64,000 nt of DNA from Aliirhizobium wenxiniae (lineage in GTDB: Bacteria; Pseudomonadota; Alphaproteobacteria; Rhizobiales; Rhizobiaceae): positions 124,001 through 188,000 of the forward strand of contig NZ_JAEUAN010000002.1 of NCBI RefSeq assembly GCF_019511445.1. Direction: 5' to 3'. The notes under the pieces are model-generated. The model saw only the letters and a list, made by a program, of their open reading frames with translations. It ran no database searches and had not been told where the DNA came from. Made by a program: the position numbers and the translations under genes. Below, one piece after another: positions 8,972 through 17,892 of the stretch; positions within the stretch are counted from its first letter, which is position 1; the number at the start of each line of letters is the position of its first letter.

Positions 8972-9865
8972 ATGTCCGATCAGAGCACATTCGATCTCGC
9001 GAAATCCGGCACGTTCAAGATGGGCAGCCACACGGTCAAGCGCATCGGTTACGGCGCCATGCAGCTTGCCGGTCCGGGCGTTTTCGGCCCGCCGAAGGAT
9101 CGCGCAGCTGCCATCGCCGTCCTGCGCGCTGCAATCGAGGCCGGCGTCGACCATATCGACACCAGCGATTTCTACGGCCCGCATGTAACCAACCAGATCA
9201 TCCGCGAGGCACTGCATCCCTATCCGGACAATCTCACCATCGTCACCAAGGTTTCGGCAAAACGCGGACCGAATGCCGAATGGCTGCCGGCCATGTCGAA
9301 GGAGGAACTGATCGCCGCCGTCCACGACAACCTCCGCAATCTCGGCCTCGATGTCATCGACATCGTCAACTTCCGCTCCATGCACGGCATCCACGGCCCG
9401 GCAGAAGGATCGATCGAGGAACAGGTAACGGTGCTTGCCGATCTTAAGCGTCAGGGCCTCATCCGCCATATCGGCGTCTCGAATGTCACCCCCATCCAGA
9501 TCGCCGAAGCACGCAAGATCACTGAAATCGTCTGCGTTCAGAACCAGTACAATCTCGCCCATCGCGAAGACGACGCGTTTATCGATCAGCTCGCCAAGGA
9601 AGGCACGGCCTACGTGCCCTTCTTCCCGCTGGGCGGTTTCTCGCCGCTGCAATCCTCAACGCTCTCGGATGTTGCGGCACGCCTCAACGCCACCCCGATG
9701 CAGGTAGCCCTTGCCTGGCTGCTGCAGCGCTCGCCGAACATTCTTCTGATCCCCGGCACGTCTTCGATTGGCCATCTGAAGGAAAATCTCGCAGCCGGTG
9801 AATTGGACCTGCCGGAAGACGCCTTGAGCGAACTGGATGGTATCGCCGGCAAGAAAGCAGCCTGA
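8972..9865 (+). CDS. Aldo/keto reductase family oxidoreductase
   Basis: A 297-residue NADPH-type aldo/keto reductase with a TIM-barrel fold. Visible parts are IGYGAMQLAGPG, HIDTSDFYGPHVTN (catalytic Asp and Tyr), IVTKVSAKRG (catalytic Lys), HIGVSNVTPIQI, QNQYNLAHRE and the C-terminal coenzyme loop IPGTSSIGHLKENL. In place of the canonical catalytic His region there is VNFRSMH, so the usual His position is an Asn; a variant seen in some AKR subfamilies. The ATG at 8972 has AAAAGGAG upstream. It is divergent from the LysR gene and convergent with xylA. Substrate is unknown; aldehydes or ketones are typical. Confidence 0.9.
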   Translation: MSDQSTFDLAKSGTFKMGSHTVKRIGYGAMQLAGPGVFGPPKDRAAAIAVLRAAIEAGVDHIDTSDFYGPHVTNQIIREALHPYPDNLTIVTKVSAKRGPNAEWLPAMSKEELIAAVHDNLRNLGLDVIDIVNFRSMHGIHGPAEGSIEEQVTVLADLKRQGLIRHIGVSNVTPIQIAEARKITEIVCVQNQYNLAHREDDAFIDQLAKEGTAYVPFFPLGGFSPLQSSTLSDVAARLNATPMQVALAWLLQRSPNILLIPGTSSIGHLKENLAAGELDLPEDALSELDGIAGKKAA

Positions 9866-9898
9866 AAACAGAAGCGCCGCCTCGCAAGGAGGCGGCGC
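9866..9898 (-). terminator. Hairpin terminator between aldo/keto reductase and xylA
   Basis: GCGCCGCCTC (9874-9883) pairs with GAGGCGGCGC (9889-9898) around a 5-base loop. Read on the minus strand it is followed by TTCTGTTTTC, so it best terminates xylA; it may also stop the convergent reductase transcript. Confidence 0.75.
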
Positions 9899-9942
9899 CA
9901 TGGGAAATCCAGTTCGGCCTTCAACGAAGGTCGAACTGCTCA

Positions 9943-11253
9943 TCAGACATACCGATTGACGACGTTTTCCAGATATTCCTGGCGACCTGACTTCGGTTCC
10001 GGATTGATGTTCTCGCGCTCCACCTTTGCGGTGATCTCCTCGAGGCTCAACTCGCCGCGCAGCATCTTCTGTGCATCCGCACTGTCCCACTTGGCATAAC
10101 GATCGGCGAGCGGCTTCGACAGCGCGCCATCTTCCACCATCTTCGCCGCAGCCTTGAGGCCCCGCGCGCAGCAATCCATGCCGCCGATGTGACCGATCAG
10201 AAGGTCGGCCGGATCGATCGACTGACGGCGCAGCTTGCTGTCGAAATTGGTACCGCCGGAGGTAAAGCCGCCTGCCAGCAGAACCTGATAATAGGCCAGC
10301 GCCATTTCCGGCACATTGTTGGGGAACTGGTCGGTATCCCAACCGGACTGGTAGTCGTTGCGGTTCATGTCGATCGAACCGAAGATGCCGTGTGCCGCGG
10401 CAAGCGCCAGTTCATGCTCGAACGTATGGCCGGCAAGGATCGCATGGCCCTGTTCGATATTCATCTTCACTTCGTTCTCGAGGCCGTACTTCTTCAGGAA
10501 GCCGTAGACGGTCGCGACGTCATAGTCATACTGGTGCTTGGTCGGTTCCTGCGGCTTCGGCTCGACCAGGATCGCGCCCTTGAAGCCGATCTTGTGCTTG
10601 TATTCGACAACCATGTGCAGCATGCGTGCCATCTGGTCGAATTCGCGCTTCAGGTCAGTATTGAGCAGCGTCTCATACCCTTCGCGACCGCCCCACAGAA
10701 CATAGTTCTCACCGCCGAGCTTCATCGTGGCGTCCATGCAGGTCTTGATGGTCGCTGCCGAATAGGCAAACACGTCCGGATCGGGATTGGTGGCCGCGCC
10801 CGACATGAAACGGCGGTTGGAGAACAGGTTCGCCGTGCCCCAGAGCAGCTTGACGCCCGTCTCTTCCTGCTTGCCCGCAAAATAGTCGACGATCTCGTTG
10901 AGGTTCTTCGTGTTCTCGGCAAAGGTCTTGCCTTCGGGGCGCACGTCCGCATCGTGGAAGCAGTAATAAGGCGCGCCGAGCAGCGAGAACATTTCGAACG
11001 CGACATCGGCCTTCAGCTTGGCCTTGTCCATCTCGCCGTCATACCACGGACGATCGAAGGTGCGGCCACCGAAGGGGTCGCCGCCTTCCCAGGCAAACGA
11101 GTGCCAGTAGGCAATGGCGAAACGGAGGTGATCCTCCATCCGCTTGCCAGCCACGATCTCATCCGGGTTGTAGAAGCGGTAGGCCAGCGGATTGGTGCTG
11201 TCCGGGCCTTCATATTTGATCTTCGAAATATCACCGAAAAAGCCTGTGCTCAT
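9943..11253 (-). CDS. xylA: Xylose isomerase
   Basis: The 436-residue protein converts D-xylose to D-xylulose in the cytoplasm. It has the full-length class II xylose isomerase layout: [13 protein letters not shown] (catalytic His near 100), [42 protein letters not shown] (metal-binding Glu plus Lys), [16 protein letters not shown] and [13 protein letters not shown] near the C-terminus. The product is phosphorylated by the xylulokinase encoded just upstream on the same strand. It has its own promoter: TATAAT (complement 11316-11321) abuts a perfect 16-bp palindrome at 11301-11316, classic repressor placement, with the start codon 47 bases beyond. Confidence 0.98.
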   Translation of the reverse strand: MSTGFFGDISKIKYEGPDSTNPLAYRFYNPDEIVAGKRMEDHLRFAIAYWHSFAWEGGDPFGGRTFDRPWYDGEMDKAKLKADVAFEMFSLLGAPYYCFHDADVRPEGKTFAENTKNLNEIVDYFAGKQEETGVKLLWGTANLFSNRRFMSGAATNPDPDVFAYSAATIKTCMDATMKLGGENYVLWGGREGYETLLNTDLKREFDQMARMLHMVVEYKHKIGFKGAILVEPKPQEPTKHQYDYDVATVYGFLKKYGLENEVKMNIEQGHAILAGHTFEHELALAAAHGIFGSIDMNRNDYQSGWDTDQFPNNVPEMALAYYQVLLAGGFTSGGTNFDSKLRRQSIDPADLLIGHIGGMDCCARGLKAAAKMVEDGALSKPLADRYAKWDSADAQKMLRGELSLEEITAKVERENINPEPKSGRQEYLENVVNRYV

Positions 11254-11300
11254 ATGCGTTTCCTCCTTGGAAAACTCGTCGAAAAGAGTTTCGACATTCG

Positions 11301-11321
11301 TGAGGTACGTACCTCATTATA
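11301..11321 (-). promoter_or_regulatory. xylA promoter -10 and perfect LacI-type operator TGAGGTACGTACCTCA
   Basis: The 16-bp perfect palindrome 11301-11316 has the central C-G step typical of LacI-family operators. On the minus strand it directly follows a consensus TATAAT at 11316-11321, so a bound repressor would cover the transcription start. Diverged copies lie at 7421-7436 and 13991-14006. No good -35 is visible. Confidence 0.85.
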
Positions 11322-11385
11322 GGCCAAAAAAATGCGTCGGTTCGGCCCGGTTGGTGGGGAGGAGGTGCCCCCTCCCCGAGATGTA

Positions 11386-12840
11386 TCAGCCGGCAATCGC
11401 GCGAATTGCCGGATAGGCGGCGCGGTAGCGTGCGTACGCGGTCTCATAAGCATCCGACAGGGCAGACACCGGCTCGATCGTCGCTTCCGTCTTCGGCGCC
11501 GAGCAGACGGAAACCGGATCGGCACCGGTTGCCGCGATCAGGCCCAGACGGGCGGCCCCGAAGGCCGCACCGAAATCGCCGTCTGCCGGAATGTCGACCG
11601 GCACGTTCAGCGAGGTTGCGATGGAAGACAGCCAGTAACGCGACCGCGAACCACCCCCGATCGCCGTCACGCGGGAAATCGAGGTTCCAGCGGATTTCAG
11701 CGCTTCGAGATTGTCCCGGATCGCAAAGGTCACACCTTCAAGCACCGCCTGCGTCAGCACCGGACGGCTCGACTCGTGTTCAAGGCCGATGAAGGCGCCG
11801 CGAATGACGGCATCGTTATGCGGCGTGCGTTCGCCGGAAAGATAAGGCAGGAAGGTCACGCCGGTCGGCGCCTTCAGCGTATCGCCGAGTTCGCCCGACA
11901 GTTCCGCCGCAGACTTGCCCATCACCTTCGCGTGCCAGTTGATCGCATCGGCCGCAGACAGGATGACGCCCATCTGGTGCCATGTCTTCGGCAGTGCGTG
12001 GCAGAAGGCATGAACAGCACTCTCCGGCTTCGGCAGATAGGAACCGTTGGCGGCAAACAACACGCCGGACGTGCCGAGCGACACGAAAGCCTGGCCTTCC
12101 TTCACCGTACCCATGCCGCAGGCGGAAGCCGCGTTGTCACCCGCCCCGCCGGCAACGACCACATCGCCGGCAATGCCCCATCTGGATTTCAGCTCGCCGC
12201 GCAGCTTGCCCGCCTGATCCGTACCCTCGACCAGCGACGGCATCTGCTCCTCGGAAAGATCGGTCGCGGCAAGCAGTTCGGACGACCATTTTCGTGCGCC
12301 GGTATCGAGCCAGGACGTGCCGGCAGAATCCGACATTTCCGAAATATGCTCACCCGTCAGCCAGAGCCGCAGGTAATCCTTCGGAAGCAGAACCTTGGCA
12401 ACCTTGGCGAAGATTTCGGGCTCATTTTTCTTCACCCATGCCAGTTTCGGTGCGGTGAAACCGGGGAAGACGATATTGCCGGTGATCTTGCGAAAACGCG
12501 GATCGGCGTCCAGTGCTGCCGCCTCATGGAAGGAACGGGTATCGTTCCAAAGGATGCAGGGGCGCAGCACCTTGTCGTCAGCATCAAGCAGCGTCGCGCC
12601 GTGCATCTGGCCGGAAAGGCCGATCCCTTTGACCGCAGAAAGCTCTGCCGGATGCGCGGCCTTCAATCCCGCGATCGCTTCCTCGCAAGCTCGGATCCAG
12701 TGCGCAGGCTCCTGTTCCGACCAGCCGGAATGCGGGCGCGAAACATCAAGTGCGCCACTCGCCGAACCGATGATCGTCTGGTCGCCGTCAATCAGCATCG
12801 CCTTGACGCCGGAGGTACCGAGATCGAGACCGAGATACAT
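11386..12840 (-). CDS. xylB: Xylulokinase (FGGY family)
   Basis: The 484-residue kinase phosphorylates D-xylulose with ATP to xylulose 5-phosphate, which enters the pentose phosphate pathway. Marks are the N-terminal phosphate loop YLGLDLGTSGVKAMLID, GLSGQMHGATLLD, ILWNDTRS, VVAGGAGDNAASACGMG, FVSLGTSGVLF, LPYLSGERTPHND and IGGGSRSRYW. The start is ATG 12840, because AAAGGA lies just upstream; an in-frame ATG five codons earlier overlaps that site. Length equals the typical XylB. It is 91 bp downstream of the LacI gene, so the two may be cotranscribed, and it precedes xylA, which has an additional promoter. Confidence 0.97.
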   Translation of the reverse strand: MYLGLDLGTSGVKAMLIDGDQTIIGSASGALDVSRPHSGWSEQEPAHWIRACEEAIAGLKAAHPAELSAVKGIGLSGQMHGATLLDADDKVLRPCILWNDTRSFHEAAALDADPRFRKITGNIVFPGFTAPKLAWVKKNEPEIFAKVAKVLLPKDYLRLWLTGEHISEMSDSAGTSWLDTGARKWSSELLAATDLSEEQMPSLVEGTDQAGKLRGELKSRWGIAGDVVVAGGAGDNAASACGMGTVKEGQAFVSLGTSGVLFAANGSYLPKPESAVHAFCHALPKTWHQMGVILSAADAINWHAKVMGKSAAELSGELGDTLKAPTGVTFLPYLSGERTPHNDAVIRGAFIGLEHESSRPVLTQAVLEGVTFAIRDNLEALKSAGTSISRVTAIGGGSRSRYWLSSIATSLNVPVDIPADGDFGAAFGAARLGLIAATGADPVSVCSAPKTEATIEPVSALSDAYETAYARYRAAYPAIRAIAG

Positions 12841-12931
12841 GTCTTTTCCTTTCATCCAGCCCTTGGGCAGTCTTTTTTTGTTCAGAGCGCATCGTCTTCG
12901 GGAGATGGCCCACTTCAGTCGGGACGCACCC

Positions 12932-13957
12932 TCAAGGCATATTGTCCTTCAGGAATATGTCGATACGGATACGCTCCTGTGCCGCAATCACCGGCAGGCC
13001 GTCCGCCTTGCCTTTCAGCACCCGGATGGCGCTGCGGACCTCATGGCCAGCATCCTGATTGAGTACGGCATCGATAAGGCCCTCGGCGAGCGCCGCACGG
13101 GTCGTCCGCGTCAATTCGTGGGCCACCACAAGTGGCCGCGCATCGGGCGCGATCTCACGAACGGCATGCACGATGCCGCGATTGCCCGCACCAAGGCTGT
13201 AAAGGCCGATGATATCCGGATAGCGCTGCAGCACTGCAGACACGACATCGGCAGCAAGCGACGGGTCGTCGCGCGCCTCCATGACCGGCAGAACGGCAAG
13301 CCGCGGAAAGCTTTCGCCCATCACCGCAACGAACCCTTCCAGTCTTTCGCGATGGTCACGCACTAGCATCGAGCCGGCAAGAACGGCGATACGCCCCTCA
13401 CGTCCGCCGGCAAACCGGCCGAGAAGATTGGCGGCCGTTCGTCCCGCCGCATGGTTGTCGATACCGGCAAAATGATCCCGCTCCGAACCGGGCAGGTCCG
13501 AAACCAGTGTGGCGACGGCAATCCCCACTTCCTTCAATCGGCCGACCGCCGCATGCACCTCATCGCCCTCCACGGCGACGAATGCGACACCATCCGGCAT
13601 GTCGGCGGCAATCCGGTCAAGCGCATCCGCCAGCGCCGGCGCATCGAAGGGCGGCACCTCGACGATACGGATCTGCGTCCGCTCGGCGCCGGAGCGCGAG
13701 ATCGCGGCCTCGACCTCGTCGCGGATGCCGATCATGAAGGAGTTGTCGTAATTAGGCAGCACGAATGCGAAGGAATAGGTCCGCCCCTTGGCAAGGTTGG
13801 CGGCAGCGACATCGCGCACATAACCGAGGCTCGATATTGCCTGTTCGACACGCTCGCGAGTGACATGGCGCACGCCCGGCCGTCCATTGAGCACGCGATC
13901 GACCGTCGCCAGACTGACGCCGGCACTTCGCGCGATATCATGGACTGTGGGCTTCAT
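12932..13957 (-). CDS. LacI family transcriptional regulator (probable xylose regulon repressor)
   Basis: The 341-residue protein begins at ATG 13957, eight bases after GGAGG. The first 30 residues are the LacI helix-turn-helix and hinge (TVHDIARSAGVSLATVDRVL, then NGRPGVR), followed by a periplasmic-binding-type sugar sensor domain (YSFAFVLPNYDNSFM, GIDNHAAGRTAANLLG, IIGLYSLGAGNRGI). It lies directly upstream of xylB and xylA on the same strand. The operator TGAGGTACGTAAATCA is 34 bases before its start, which suggests autoregulation. The matching sites before xylA and the ABC transporter suggest that it represses these too. Repression by lack of xylose or xylulose is inference. Confidence 0.9.
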   Translation of the reverse strand: MKPTVHDIARSAGVSLATVDRVLNGRPGVRHVTRERVEQAISSLGYVRDVAAANLAKGRTYSFAFVLPNYDNSFMIGIRDEVEAAISRSGAERTQIRIVEVPPFDAPALADALDRIAADMPDGVAFVAVEGDEVHAAVGRLKEVGIAVATLVSDLPGSERDHFAGIDNHAAGRTAANLLGRFAGGREGRIAVLAGSMLVRDHRERLEGFVAVMGESFPRLAVLPVMEARDDPSLAADVVSAVLQRYPDIIGLYSLGAGNRGIVHAVREIAPDARPLVVAHELTRTTRAALAEGLIDAVLNQDAGHEVRSAIRVLKGKADGLPVIAAQERIRIDIFLKDNMP

Positions 13958-13990
13958 GAATTCCTCCGTGAAGCGTCGTAGCCCAGTTTT

Positions 13991-14006
13991 TGAGGTACGT
14001 AAATCA
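13991..14006. promoter_or_regulatory. LacI-type operator, regulator copy (TGAGGTACGTAAATCA)
   Basis: Left half identical to the xylA palindrome, right half matching at six of eight positions. It is placed 34-49 bases before the LacI start codon. Confidence 0.75.
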
Positions 14007-14035
14007 GAAAATCGCAGCGCCTGTGACATGCGACC

Positions 14036-14071
14036 AAAAAGGGGCCGTCCCCTTGCAGCGACGGCCCCTTT
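14036..14071 (-). terminator. Rho-independent terminator of efflux operon
   Basis: AAAGGGGCCGTC (14038-14049) pairs with GACGGCCCCTTT (14060-14071), a 12-bp stem with 10-base loop. On the minus strand it ends in TTTTT, 35 bases past the MFS stop. Confidence 0.9.
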
Positions 14072-14105
14072 CGGCGGTGGTTTCCTGAAATCACTTACAA
14101 GACGA

Positions 14106-15692
14106 TCAGTGACCGCCGCCACTTCGCCCTGTGATCTGCGGCGAAGGTTTTTCGATCATCGCGACACCCAGCACCATCAATCCGAACAGCACGGTCAGGA
14201 TCAGGAAGACGTCGCTGAACGACATGACGACAGCCTGCTGCGTGACGAGATTGACCATCTGCCGGATCGCACCTGTCGCACCATCCAGTCCGGCTGCGTT
14301 GAGATTGGAGGTCATGCTGTTCAACTGGTCGACGGCTGTCGGATTGCCCCAATCGAGATGCTCGCGCAGCCGCTCGTAGTGCACGTCCTGACGGTTGGAC
14401 AGCACGGTGCTGATGATGGCCAGCCCCACGGCGCCACCAAGGTTACGCGTCAGGTTGAACAGGCCGGATGCCCCGCGGATGCGCGACGGCGGCAGCGTGC
14501 CGAGCGCGATATTGTTGATCGGCACCATGCACATCATAAGGCCGAAACCGCGCAGGATCTGCGGAATGAACAGCTCGTAGAAGTCCCAGTCCACCGTGAT
14601 CCCGGTCATGATGTATGTGCCGGCACCGAAGCTAACGAATCCCAGCACCATCATCGCCCTCAGGTCCATCACGGTCGACAGCTTGCCCGCGATCGGCGCG
14701 GTGAAGAACATCGCCAGACCCGAGACGAACATCGTTTCGCCAATCATCAGGCTGTCATAGTCGCGCACGCGGCTGAGATAGACAGGGTAGATATAGGTCA
14801 GCCCGTAAAGCCCGATCCCCATGACGAAGGAGAAGATCGAACCGAGTGCAAAATTTCGATTGGCGAATGCGGTCAGGTCCACCACCGGGAATTCCACCGT
14901 GAAGGCACGATAGAAGAACACCATAGCGCCGGCAGCGGAAGCGATCGCGCCGATGACGATCAGATGGTCGTTGAACCAGTCGTTGGAGTTGCCTTCTTCG
15001 AGCACATATTCCAGCGCACCGAGAAACACGCCCATCGAGAAAAGACCCCACCAGTCGAACTTCTTCAACAGCGAAAGCTCCGGCTTGTCGAAGTCGATGA
15101 AATTCCAGGCCACGATCGTAACGATGATGCCCGGCACGATGTTGACCAGGAACAACCAGTGCCATGAGAAGGCATGGGAAAGATAACCGCCGACGGTGGG
15201 GCCGATGGTCGGCGCAAGTGTCGCGATAAGCCCGATGATCGGCGAGACGATGGCGCGCTTCGACGGCGGAAAAATGGTGAAGGCCGCGGCGAATACGGAA
15301 GGGATCATGCCCCCGCCGATAAAGCCCTGGATGGCGCGATAGACGATCATCTGATCGATATTCGTCGCCGTGGCGCAGAGCGCGCTGGCAACCGTGAACC
15401 CGGCAGCAGAAGCGGCAAACAGATAACGGGTCGATATGATCCGCGCGAGCGTACCGGAAAGCGGGATCATGATGACTTCCGCGATCAGATAGGATGTCTG
15501 CACCCAGCCGATCTCATCCGAGCCGGCGGACAAACCCGCCTGGATTTCAGACAGCGACGCCGAGACGATCTGGATATCGAGGATCGACATGAACATGCCG
15601 AGCACCATGGCGAAGAAAGCGATCAGCTTTCTCCGATCCATCGGCTCATCTGCCGGTATTGATCCTGCAGTTGCTGTTGCGCTCCCAGCCAT
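14106..15692 (-). CDS. DHA2-type MFS multidrug efflux transporter (EmrB/QacA subfamily)
   Basis: The 528-residue inner membrane protein has about 14 hydrophobic helices, the size and layout of EmrB. Motif D1-like FMSILDIQIVSASL is in the first helix, followed by EIGWVQTSYLIAEVIMIPL, motif A-like RIISTRYLF, GFIGGGMIPSVFA and the motif C-like LAPTIGPTVGGYLSH. ATG 15692 was chosen because GGAGGT lies seven bases upstream. It follows the HlyD-type adaptor gene by 58 bp in the same operon. Together they would export drugs or plant phenolics by proton antiport, through the adaptor and an outer membrane channel encoded elsewhere. Confidence 0.93.
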   Translation of the reverse strand: MAGSATATAGSIPADEPMDRRKLIAFFAMVLGMFMSILDIQIVSASLSEIQAGLSAGSDEIGWVQTSYLIAEVIMIPLSGTLARIISTRYLFAASAAGFTVASALCATATNIDQMIVYRAIQGFIGGGMIPSVFAAAFTIFPPSKRAIVSPIIGLIATLAPTIGPTVGGYLSHAFSWHWLFLVNIVPGIIVTIVAWNFIDFDKPELSLLKKFDWWGLFSMGVFLGALEYVLEEGNSNDWFNDHLIVIGAIASAAGAMVFFYRAFTVEFPVVDLTAFANRNFALGSIFSFVMGIGLYGLTYIYPVYLSRVRDYDSLMIGETMFVSGLAMFFTAPIAGKLSTVMDLRAMMVLGFVSFGAGTYIMTGITVDWDFYELFIPQILRGFGLMMCMVPINNIALGTLPPSRIRGASGLFNLTRNLGGAVGLAIISTVLSNRQDVHYERLREHLDWGNPTAVDQLNSMTSNLNAAGLDGATGAIRQMVNLVTQQAVVMSFSDVFLILTVLFGLMVLGVAMIEKPSPQITGRSGGGH

Positions 15693-15750
15693 GGGACCAC
15701 CTCCGCCCTTCAATCAGGGCCTGTTTGACGAGGAGCCGGACGAACGGCTG

Positions 15751-16968
15751 TTACTTCTGTGGAGCCGTGCGCGTATCGACATCGACCACGACGCTCAGAC
15801 CAGCCCGAAGGCGACCGGTGTCGAGAGCATCCTGCGGCAGGGCGATACGCACCGGAACACGCTGGATGATCTTGGTGAAGTTGCCCGTCGCATTTTCCGG
15901 CGGCAGCAGCGAGAAGACCGAGCCGGAAGCCGGCGAGATCGATTCCACCGTTCCGGTGATCGGGTCGTCGCTATAGGCGTCGACATGCACCTTCACCTTG
16001 GAGCCCGGCTCCAGATGCTGGATCTGGGTCTCCTTGAAATTGGCATCGATATAAAGCTGGCGGGTAGGCACCAGCGCCATCAGCCGCTGGCCGGGCGAAA
16101 CGAGATCACCCTCCTGAACCGAGCGGTTGCCGACGACGCCATCGTAGGGCGCCTTCAGCACCGTGAACGAAAGATCGCGGGCCGCCTTGTCGCGCTGCAG
16201 TTCCAGCGTACGCACAGAGCTTTCCGCCTCGTTACGCTGCGCTTCGAGGATCGTGATGTTGGCCTGGGCCGACTTGATCGCGGCCTCGCCGCCGATCAGG
16301 TTGGCATGCGCCTGATCGAGCGCCACATTGGCGCTGTCGAGATCGGCAGCCGTGCCGACCGACTTGGTGGCAAGTTCCTGCTGGCGTTTCTGAGTGATCT
16401 CGGCGCCGCGAACGGCAGCTTCGAGCGCAACCTTTGAAGCCTGCGCCTGTGCAAGGCTTGCCTCGGCACCTTCCACCTGTGCATCGATGCGCGACAGCGA
16501 CAGCTTTTCGGTCTCGACCGCCGCATTGGCCTGGTCGAGCGCGTTCTGGTAGTCGCCATTGTCAAGCGTAGCCAGCACATCGCCGGCCTTCACCTGCTGG
16601 TTGGCAACCACATTGACCTTGGCAACGAAGGCCGTCACTTTAGGAGAAATCGTAGCGATATCGCCTTCGATATAGGCGTCGTCGGTCGACACCATGAAAC
16701 GGCCAGTGGTCCACCATTCATAGCCATACCAGGCGCCACCGGCGAGAAGTGCGAGCACGACAACCGGAAGCACGACGCCGCGCTTCTTTTTCTTGGGCGC
16801 ATCAGCCGTCTGGGCCGGAGCCTGCGACTGTGTCGGCGCAGCAGGTGCTGCTTCGGCCACAGCGGGGCTTGCATCGCCCTGCTCCTGCGTCTTGTTCACG
16901 TCGATGTCATCGCTTTTTACTGTGCGCAGAGCGCCGGCATTTTTAGAAGCCGTCATAGGTATAACCAT
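15751..16968 (-). CDS. HlyD/EmrA family membrane fusion protein
   Basis: About 405 residues from ATG 16968 (MVIPMTASK; ATG 16956 is an alternative). A cytoplasmic Pro/Ala/Gln-rich N-terminal tail ends in KKKKR and is followed by one membrane helix (VVLPVVVLALLAGGAWYGY). The periplasmic part has the split lipoyl domain (STDDAYIEGDIATISPKV ... APYDGVVGNRSVQEGDLVSPG), a long coiled coil between the halves and a beta-barrel domain (IDANFKETQIQHLEPG). The frame is open further upstream, but the operator and -10 at 16991-17020 fall there, so translation starting before 16991 is unlikely. It links the DHA2 pump to an outer membrane channel. Confidence 0.9.
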   Translation of the reverse strand: MVIPMTASKNAGALRTVKSDDIDVNKTQEQGDASPAVAEAAPAAPTQSQAPAQTADAPKKKKRGVVLPVVVLALLAGGAWYGYEWWTTGRFMVSTDDAYIEGDIATISPKVTAFVAKVNVVANQQVKAGDVLATLDNGDYQNALDQANAAVETEKLSLSRIDAQVEGAEASLAQAQASKVALEAAVRGAEITQKRQQELATKSVGTAADLDSANVALDQAHANLIGGEAAIKSAQANITILEAQRNEAESSVRTLELQRDKAARDLSFTVLKAPYDGVVGNRSVQEGDLVSPGQRLMALVPTRQLYIDANFKETQIQHLEPGSKVKVHVDAYSDDPITGTVESISPASGSVFSLLPPENATGNFTKIIQRVPVRIALPQDALDTGRLRAGLSVVVDVDTRTAPQK

Positions 16969-16990
16969 CGTTGAAGGAGGTTGAAACCAA

Positions 16991-17068
16991 TCGAACCGAT
17001 CAGTTCGGAGCATTGACATAAAGCCTTCCTTGCCACATATCAAGTCCAGATCGAACCGAGCGGTTCGA
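16991..17068. promoter_or_regulatory. Divergent efflux/tetR promoters with two TetR operators
   Basis: Two related palindromes, TCGAACCGATCAGTTCGG (16991-17008) and TCGAACCGAGCGGTTCGA (17051-17068), are exactly 60 bp apart. Between them lie overlapping divergent promoters: rightward TTGACA (17013-17018), 17-base spacer, CATATC (17036-17041); leftward TTGATA (complement 17038-17043), 17-base spacer, TATGTC (complement 17015-17020). Each operator lies just downstream of one -10, where a repressor would block it. Confidence 0.8.
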
Positions 17069-17080
17069 AAAAAGTTGGAA

Positions 17081-17785
17081 ATGGAAAAAATGACGCCGAA
17101 AGGGTTAAAAAAGGTCTCGCTAAAGGAAGCTACCAAGGCTTCCGGCCGCTTTGCAGCGGGAGAGGATCCCGTAAAGCGCGAGCAGATCCTCGATGGGGCC
17201 AAGCGCGTGTTCATGCGCATGGGTTTCGATGCGGCGAGCATGAACGACATCACCCGCGAGGCAGGCGTTTCCAAGGGAACGATCTATGTCTATTTCGCCA
17301 ACAAGGAAGACCTGTTCGTCGCCATGGTCGAGGCCGAGCGCGAGGTGTTTCTCGGTGCGATGAGAACCGTTCTGGCCAAGAGCGAGAATATCGACAAGGG
17401 TCTTTACGAGTTCGGCGTCACCTTCCTTGAACATATGACCGACGAAAAAGTCGTCACCGCGATGCGCACGGTGCTCGGCGTTCGCGAACGCATGCCCGAT
17501 CTCTGTTCCCGTTTTTTCCGCGGCCCGCAGAACTTGAGAACGGTGCTGAACGACTATCTCGGTCAGGGCGTCGCCGCCGGCACGCTCGAGATCGACGATC
17601 TCGATCTCGCCGCTGGCCAGTTCCTCGATCTCGTCAGCGGCAGTTTCTTCAAATTCCGGCTGTTCGGCACCATGCCGGAGCCACCGTCGCGGCAGGAAAT
17701 CGAGCGCGTTATTCGTGGCGCAATCCGTGTTTTCATGGCAGCTTATGCATCAGGTAACAAACCCGTGATCGCAAAGGCCGTCTGA
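17081..17785 (+). CDS. TetR family transcriptional regulator of efflux operon
   Basis: A 234-residue regulator with the TetR helix-turn-helix near residues 30-75 (REQILDGAKRVFMRMGFD, AASMNDITREAGVSKGTIY, VYFANKEDLFVAM), then an all-helical ligand domain ending in FMAAYASG. The start is set at ATG 17081 because the rightward promoter and operator 17051-17068 occupy the sequence before it; ATG 17090 is also possible. It is divergent from the HlyD-type gene. It should repress both directions by binding the two palindromes and release them on binding a pump substrate, as AcrR and similar proteins do. The ligand is unknown. Confidence 0.92.
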   Translation: MEKMTPKGLKKVSLKEATKASGRFAAGEDPVKREQILDGAKRVFMRMGFDAASMNDITREAGVSKGTIYVYFANKEDLFVAMVEAEREVFLGAMRTVLAKSENIDKGLYEFGVTFLEHMTDEKVVTAMRTVLGVRERMPDLCSRFFRGPQNLRTVLNDYLGQGVAAGTLEIDDLDLAAGQFLDLVSGSFFKFRLFGTMPEPPSRQEIERVIRGAIRVFMAAYASGNKPVIAKAV

Positions 17786-17892
17786 ACGGGGCAAATTGTC
17801 GCTTCATTGGCTCAACCTCCTCTTGTTTTTAGGCAGCAAGCCCCCAAATGCGGCGGGCATTTACCGCCTTTGATTGAAAACAGGAGATATGG

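Noticed and set aside
11332..13062. Long plus-strand open frame over xylB and the LacI gene
   Set aside because: Antisense to two genes with intact family motifs; the predicted product is Arg-rich and has no recognisable domain.
17011..17050. Start of the HlyD-type protein at an ATG near 17017 (MSMLRTDRF), which has a good-looking AAGGAAGG site
   Set aside because: The leftward -10 (TATGTC) and an operator overlap this position, so the transcript probably begins after it. This would need 5' end mapping.
17786..17892. Possible yybP-ykoY manganese riboswitch before terC
   Set aside because: TerC genes often carry one, but the conserved core was not found in this 107-bp leader.
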